Below, one piece after another: positions 59,731-64,000 of a stretch of DNA of 64,000 bases. The stretch lies in contig NZ_KQ758484.1 of the NCBI RefSeq assembly GCF_001456935.1, positions 1 through 64,000 on the forward strand, written 5' to 3'. The stretch comes from [Bacillus] enclensis (GTDB lineage Bacteria > Bacillota > Bacilli > Bacillales > Bacillaceae_B). The position numbers and the translations under genes are program-made. Within the stretch, counting starts at the first letter, position 1, and every line of letters begins with the position of its first letter. The notes under the pieces were generated by a model. That model searched no databases. It was not told the origin of the DNA and saw only the letters and a list, made by a program, of their open reading frames with translations.

Positions 59731-59862
59731 GCATTTATGATCCATTTTCAGGATTTATGATCCATTCGACAAAAAATACGCGCCTCAATCGAAATTTATA
59801 ATCCATTTCAGAAAAATATGATCCTGATTCGAAATATATGATCCTTTGAGAATCATTCTAAT
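59731..59862 (+). repeat. Phased repeat array, class D copy 2
   Basis: Cores at 59739, 59759, degenerate TACGCGCC at 59779, then 59800, 59820 and 59840 (20, 20, 21, 20, 20), capped by GAGAATCATTCTAA. It matches copy 1 (49619-49753) unit by unit, including GATCCATTCGACAAAAAATA. Confidence 0.85.
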
Positions 59863-60190
59863 CTAGCGGCGTCTGCACCGGCCGCGTCAGACAACGCTGG
59901 CACACCAGCCCCGGCCACAAACCCCAGCCTTCAAATCCCAAAAAGACAAAACAAAAAACCCGGCCCCCGGCACACTCCAAAAAAGCGTACCAGGGACCGG
60001 GCCCCATATCATTCATTCCGTCAAAATGGGTCAGGGTACCTGTCCCCCCGACCCACTTCCGACCCGCCATCGACCAGCCGAACCGGCAGGCAGGCCCGCT
60101 GGCTGGTCCGATTTAAACCACAGAGCCGATGAGACTGAATCGGACCTGAAACGAGCAAGCCGAACCGTGCAGCCGAACCGTGCAGCCGAA
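59863..60190. other. intergenic region with two hairpins and a repeat motif
   Basis: Beyond the class D array: CCCGGCCCCCGG with partner CAGGGACCGGGCC (59955-60006), the GGGTCAGGGTACCTGTCCCC motif (60024-60060), and GC-rich repeated CGAACCGTGCAGC (two copies near 60160-60186). No gene. The efeU stop is at 60191. Confidence 0.5.
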
Positions 60191-61945
60191 TTAAGCCGCC
60201 CGGTTCTCCTGCTTCCGGTCCCCCTTCTCGATCTTCACTGCTGTAACGGCAAAGACCAATAGAAGGACGATCTGCGGGATCATCGTTTCAAGTGTAGGAT
60301 AGAATCCCGCCCAGTCCACGATTGGCAGGCTGTTCAATTGAGTCGACTGGATCTTGTCGGTCAATTGCAGCGCGTGGATGCTGACGCCGAGTATTTTGAA
60401 TGCCACGAAATAGATCAGGAATGTGGCGATCTTGAAGAACGGGCGCACCGGGATCTTCGTGCTGTATCGGATGAGTACGAATGCACAGACTGCCAAGATT
60501 CCGACGGCGATCAAGATGCCGGCAAGCATTTTCCCAGTGCTGATGGATGGTGCGATCCCCATGTAGAAGATGATTGTTTCGGCACCTTCCCTGAAGATCG
60601 ACAGGAAGCTGACTAACGCAAGCGACAGGACGCTGCCCGTCGAAAGGGCCGTTCCCATCTGTTTCTGGATGTACTGGTTCCATGCTTTCATCGTTGATTT
60701 CTGGTGAAGCCACATACCGACTCCGACCATCATCAATACGGCCGCGATTCCGGTGATGCCTTCAAAGATTTCGCGGTTGGCGCCTGCAGTGGCGGTCGAA
60801 AAGACCGTGCTCAAAATGAAGGCTGCCACAACGCTCATCCCGACACCGGCAATGACGCCGGCCCAGATCCACTTCTGCTGTGAAGCGGCATTCGCTTTTC
60901 GTAAAAAGGCAAGGAGGGCGGTCACGACAAGCAGTGCTTCCAGTCCCTCGCGAAGCATGATCAGCGCTGCATCCCAGACGCTGTAATTCGTTTTGTCCTG
61001 CAGGAGGACAATCGATTTTTGATAGTTTGTCAGATCACTCTGAATCGCGTCTACATCTGCGTTTTCAGAAGAAAGCTTTCCGGCAAGGACCGGGATATTG
61101 TTTTCAAGCTCCGTATAGAGGCTGCCATTTTTCGTCCTGACATCCCCTTCTACAGAAGGCCAGACACTCAGGAATTTCTCGAGGTGAGGCACTGCCCCCT
61201 CCGGATTCCCATCATCGATCGATTGATTCGCTTTCTCGAGCAGGCTCACAAGCGTATCCAGGGAATAGTTCTGGTTATCGGACTTAAGGTTCTTTCCTGC
61301 TGCAAAATCCTCGACTGCCGAGTTCAGCTCGCCATAGATTCCTTCGATTTTTGAAAAATCCTTTTCATCCTGTGTCAGGGCGATCCGCAGAAATCCCATC
61401 TGCGTTTCGATTTTCCCGTAGAAAGGGATGCTCTGAGAGCGGACGATCTTTTCATTCTTCGTCCAGGCAGACAGGAATGATTGGTAGCTCTCATACGCAC
61501 GGTCAGCGTCTTTCGCCTCGATTGACTGTCCCATCTCGTCAAGGACCGGAGTCAGGGCTGCCTTGACCTGGCCGCGCTGTTCCTCCTGATCGACAGGGTT
61601 CTGTTCCTTCTCGAGGGCGACCAGACTGTGGGAAACGTCTGATAACGCGTCCAGTACAGGTTCTTTTTCACGTTCCTTCACAAGGTCATCGAGGGTGGAA
61701 ATAGAGTCTCCGACCTTCTTCGATGTCTCGTTTTCGGGAACATCCGCCTTTTCCCAGTCACTGCTCAACTGTGCGACAAGCTTTTCAGCGCTGTCCCAGT
61801 CATCTGCCTTGACCTTCATGATGGCGTCGCCGACAGAAATATATAAATCACTGTAGTTTTCCTCCGCCGATGCAAACTGCAAAGGCGAAAGCATCATCAG
61901 CACGATCAGGCTGATCAGTATTGTCACTTTCTTCAATGCGCCCAT
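60191..61945 (-). CDS. efeU: FTR1 family iron permease EfeU
   Basis: A 584-residue protein: signal peptide, a helical extracytoplasmic domain (about 25-330), then seven or so membrane helices. REGLEALLVV and FREGAETIIF are the paired REGLE/REGAE motifs of iron permeases. It imports iron after reduction/oxidation by EfeB with EfeO. Extra-long N-terminal domain is typical of Gram-positive YwbL. Three bases after efeB. Iron (Fur) control is expected but the operon promoter is outside the window. Confidence 0.9.
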   Translation of the reverse strand: MGALKKVTILISLIVLMMLSPLQFASAEENYSDLYISVGDAIMKVKADDWDSAEKLVAQLSSDWEKADVPENETSKKVGDSISTLDDLVKEREKEPVLDALSDVSHSLVALEKEQNPVDQEEQRGQVKAALTPVLDEMGQSIEAKDADRAYESYQSFLSAWTKNEKIVRSQSIPFYGKIETQMGFLRIALTQDEKDFSKIEGIYGELNSAVEDFAAGKNLKSDNQNYSLDTLVSLLEKANQSIDDGNPEGAVPHLEKFLSVWPSVEGDVRTKNGSLYTELENNIPVLAGKLSSENADVDAIQSDLTNYQKSIVLLQDKTNYSVWDAALIMLREGLEALLVVTALLAFLRKANAASQQKWIWAGVIAGVGMSVVAAFILSTVFSTATAGANREIFEGITGIAAVLMMVGVGMWLHQKSTMKAWNQYIQKQMGTALSTGSVLSLALVSFLSIFREGAETIIFYMGIAPSISTGKMLAGILIAVGILAVCAFVLIRYSTKIPVRPFFKIATFLIYFVAFKILGVSIHALQLTDKIQSTQLNSLPIVDWAGFYPTLETMIPQIVLLLVFAVTAVKIEKGDRKQENRAA

Positions 61946-61948
61946 CTC

Positions 61949-63217
61949 CTAGTTAAACAACTCAGCACCAAGGAAGCTTCCTTTTTTCACGCCCGGGAAA
62001 CAAGCGAAAAGGGCACTGCCTCGGTGGGTGATGTATTCATTCAATTTATCTGCACGTCCCATGCTTTTCTGGATGTTGATGAACTGACTCGGGTTCTGCT
62101 GGAATGACATGAACAAGAGCCCGGTATCAAACGCCCCTGTATCCGGGTTGATTCCATCCGAATACGAGAAGGAGCGGCGCAGGATCCTGTCCTTCACCTT
62201 ACGCGCGAGTGCCACGTGGGAATTTTCCGGGACGACCGGTTTGCCGTTCTCCTTGAGTTCAAGATCCACTTCATCGAACTCGCCTTTCTTCCCAAGCGGG
62301 GCACCAGTGTCACGATGCCTTCCGAACGTTGCTTCCTGTCCGCTGAGTGACGTACGGTCCCACGTTTCCACATGCATCTGGATCCTTCTGACGGCAAGAT
62401 ACGTCCCGCCCGTCAGCCAGCTTTTCGACTGGCCGGGCTGCACCCATACCACCTTATCCATTTCTTTCGCATCATCCGTGTCCGGATTGCCTGTCCCGTC
62501 CTTAAAGGCAAAAAGGTTCCGCGGCGTTTCCACCTTCTTCCCTTTTTGCTTGTAGGAATTGAATCCGGTCTGCGACCATTTCAGCGTCACTTTCCCGCGG
62601 GCAGCCCTGATCAGGTTGCGGACCGCGTGGAACGCGACCTGCGGATCATCCGCACACGCCTGGACACAGATGTCCCCTCCGACATAGCGAGGATCCAGCT
62701 GATCCTTCGGGAAGTGCGGCAGATCCTTGAGTTCAGCCGGTTTCTTGTGGGCGAGGCCAAGTTCTTTTTTTTCAAAAAGGCTCGGTCCCACCCCGAACGT
62801 CAGCGTCAAATGTGCCGGGTCGAGCCCGGCCGCTTCCCCTGTATCAGGAGGCGGCAGCAGCGCATTGGCCGAATTCGGTCCGACCAGCTGCCCGTTCATC
62901 AGGCTGACGCTGTAGGTCGTCCATAATCTGAACAGTTCCTTCAATTCGGCTTTTGATCCCGCCGTGCAATTCAGCGAAGCGAAGTACACATGCTTCGGAT
63001 TCTTCGTCAGGATCCCCGACTGATGCTTTCCGTAAAAATTGACCTTGTTGTCAACGGTTTCGTCATCATCAACAAACGGATTGGCACCGAATGCCGTGAG
63101 GACACCGGTGAGCCCCGATGCTCCAAGGAGCACCCCGGCTCCGCCGACGCCTGCTATTTTTAAAATATCTCGCCTTGAAATTTGAGTCTGTAACATTGAT
63201 TTCTCTTCGCTGCTCAT
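61949..63217 (-). CDS. efeB: EfeB, Tat-exported heme-type (DyP) peroxidase/deferrochelatase
   Basis: A 422-residue DyP peroxidase. QISRRDILKIAGVGGAGVLLG is a Tat signal, and AFKDGTGNPD carries the distal Asp of DyP enzymes; the proximal His region follows later. It works on the cell surface in ferrous iron uptake and resembles YwbN, the B. subtilis TatAyCy substrate. The gene lies between efeO and efeU with five-base and three-base gaps. Confidence 0.9.
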   Translation of the reverse strand: MSSEEKSMLQTQISRRDILKIAGVGGAGVLLGASGLTGVLTAFGANPFVDDDETVDNKVNFYGKHQSGILTKNPKHVYFASLNCTAGSKAELKELFRLWTTYSVSLMNGQLVGPNSANALLPPPDTGEAAGLDPAHLTLTFGVGPSLFEKKELGLAHKKPAELKDLPHFPKDQLDPRYVGGDICVQACADDPQVAFHAVRNLIRAARGKVTLKWSQTGFNSYKQKGKKVETPRNLFAFKDGTGNPDTDDAKEMDKVVWVQPGQSKSWLTGGTYLAVRRIQMHVETWDRTSLSGQEATFGRHRDTGAPLGKKGEFDEVDLELKENGKPVVPENSHVALARKVKDRILRRSFSYSDGINPDTGAFDTGLLFMSFQQNPSQFINIQKSMGRADKLNEYITHRGSALFACFPGVKKGSFLGAELFN

Positions 63218-63222
63218 TCAGA

Positions 63223-64000
63223 TCACTCCACTACAATGGCAATTTGACTTAGAGGCTCCCCTAAATTATCAACCGCACGGGATAAGGCCTTCGTATCTTC
63301 TGAAGTCAATTTTTCATACGATACATATCCGCCGTTACCATCTTCATATTTTGCAAGAAGCTCATCAAGCGTGGCGAAATTCTTTTCCAATGTGCTGACA
63401 AGATCCTTGTCTCTCTTCTCTAGTTCATCTTTGAAAATAGCAAAAATCTTTTCTGCACCCTCTACGTTTGCTTTGAAATCATATAAGTCCGTATGAGAGT
63501 AGATTTCCTCTTCCCCTGAAATCTTCGAGGTCGATACCTCGTTCAGAAGGTCGACCGCTCCCGTGATCATCAGGTCAGGCGTCACTTCCACCGTCTCCAC
63601 TTTCGCACGAAGTTCCTTCACATCTTTCAACAGCTGGTCTGCCGTTTCTTCATACCCTTCAGTCGTGCCTTCTTCCCAAAGCGCATACTCAAGCTTGTGG
63701 TATCCGGACCACTCCTCTTCGCCTTTCCCTTCATCCTGGATATCGGCAAGACGCGCATCGATGCGCGGATCCAAATCCCCGAAGCTCTCGGCGATCGGTT
63801 CGGAACGCTCGAAATACATACGCGCCGGAGCATACAATTCCTTGGCCTTCTCAACATCCCCGGCTTTCACCGCTTCAACGAACGCCTCTGTCTCGATGAC
63901 GAACTGATCGAGCTGCTCCGTCGCGAAGTCCTTATATGCAGCCACTTCACTGTCTAGCGTAGCCGCCTGCTGCGTCTGCTCTGAAGCCTTTGTATCTTCC
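63223..64000 (-). CDS. efeO: EfeO, iron uptake lipoprotein, 5' part outside window
   Basis: The last 259 codons are present; the frame continues past 64000. GYHKLEYALW holds the H-x-x-E metal motif of the imelysin/M75 domain, and the C-terminus (SYEKLTSEDTKALSRAVDNL) fits EfeO/YwbM. EfeO binds iron on the outer face and passes it to EfeU. First gene of the efeOBU order in this operon as far as can be seen. Confidence 0.88.
   Translation of the reverse strand, partial: EDTKASEQTQQAATLDSEVAAYKDFATEQLDQFVIETEAFVEAVKAGDVEKAKELYAPARMYFERSEPIAESFGDLDPRIDARLADIQDEGKGEEEWSGYHKLEYALWEEGTTEGYEETADQLLKDVKELRAKVETVEVTPDLMITGAVDLLNEVSTSKISGEEEIYSHTDLYDFKANVEGAEKIFAIFKDELEKRDKDLVSTLEKNFATLDELLAKYEDGNGGYVSYEKLTSEDTKALSRAVDNLGEPLSQIAIVVE

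Overview
The window looks like chromosome of a low-to-moderate G+C, endospore-forming Bacillaceae (Bacillus/Rossellomorea-like). Reasons: strong AGGAGG-type ribosome sites with frequent TTG starts, an Sda-type sporulation checkpoint protein, a gamma-SASP-like spore protein, a tyrosyl T-box leader, a yybP-ykoY Mn riboswitch, a Zur-controlled rpsN2-rpmE2 operon, a phoD-tat operon and an efeUOB operon. The genus is an inference from gene content. No rRNA, tRNA, prophage, transposase gene or CRISPR array was seen.

Layout. 0-5.2 kb: GNAT end, small membrane genes, S33 hydrolase, an ECF sigma/anti-sigma pair and lipoproteins. 5.2-8.5 kb: lipoprotein, Sda-like protein, VOC protein and repeats. 8.5-11.4 kb: phoD-tatC-tatA behind a Pho-box-like promoter. 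11.4-16 kb: VOC, YitT and lipoprotein genes. 16-18.8 kb: an AT-rich insertion with a DUF4062-like/GAF-like protein coupled to a 54-residue basic protein. 18.9-25.9 kb: T-box-tyrS, lipoproteins, GNAT, an MraY paralogue, class I aldolase and a methyltransferase. 26-31.4 kb: TetR/MFS efflux pair, hydrolase and zinc-starvation ribosomal genes. 31.4-37.8 kb: HAD, GNAT, DUF1232, hydrolase, TerC with Mn riboswitch, and a YdhK-like lipoprotein. 37.9-41.8 kb: two-component system with a BNR-type lipoprotein, and a SASP-like gene. 42.2-49.4 kb: ALDH/SDR, TSUP/LysR, DUF2442, CPBP protease and GNAT. 49.9-57.4 kb: LacI-controlled beta-glucoside uptake and hydrolysis operon (SBP, two permeases, GH1, GH30). 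58-59.5 kb: MFS transporter with a structured leader. 60.2-64 kb: efeUB and partial efeO. Two clear Tat substrates, PhoD and EfeB, lie in the same window as a tatC-tatA pair.

The most unusual content is between the genes. Thirteen intergenic arrays are built of 20/21-bp (two helical turn) units around a TTTAT(T/G)ATC-like core. They fall into three classes. Class A has four units at 21 bp, a 31-bp step, then about four units at 20 bp (three copies). Class B has five units, usually at alternating 21/20 bp (seven copies, one truncated, one inverted). Class C/D has six to seven units at 20 bp capped by an AGAATNATTCT palindrome (three copies). Within a class the sequence between cores is position-specific and conserved from copy to copy, so these are dispersed whole elements, not simple tandem repeats, and they are not CRISPR.

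Other dispersed families are a terminal-inverted-repeat element present in four sizes (250, 226, 131 and 50 bp), a GGGGGACAGGTACC-type motif, and GC-rich REP-like hairpins. One TIR element splits the tyrS terminator; the 50-bp copy lies between two LacI-type operators.
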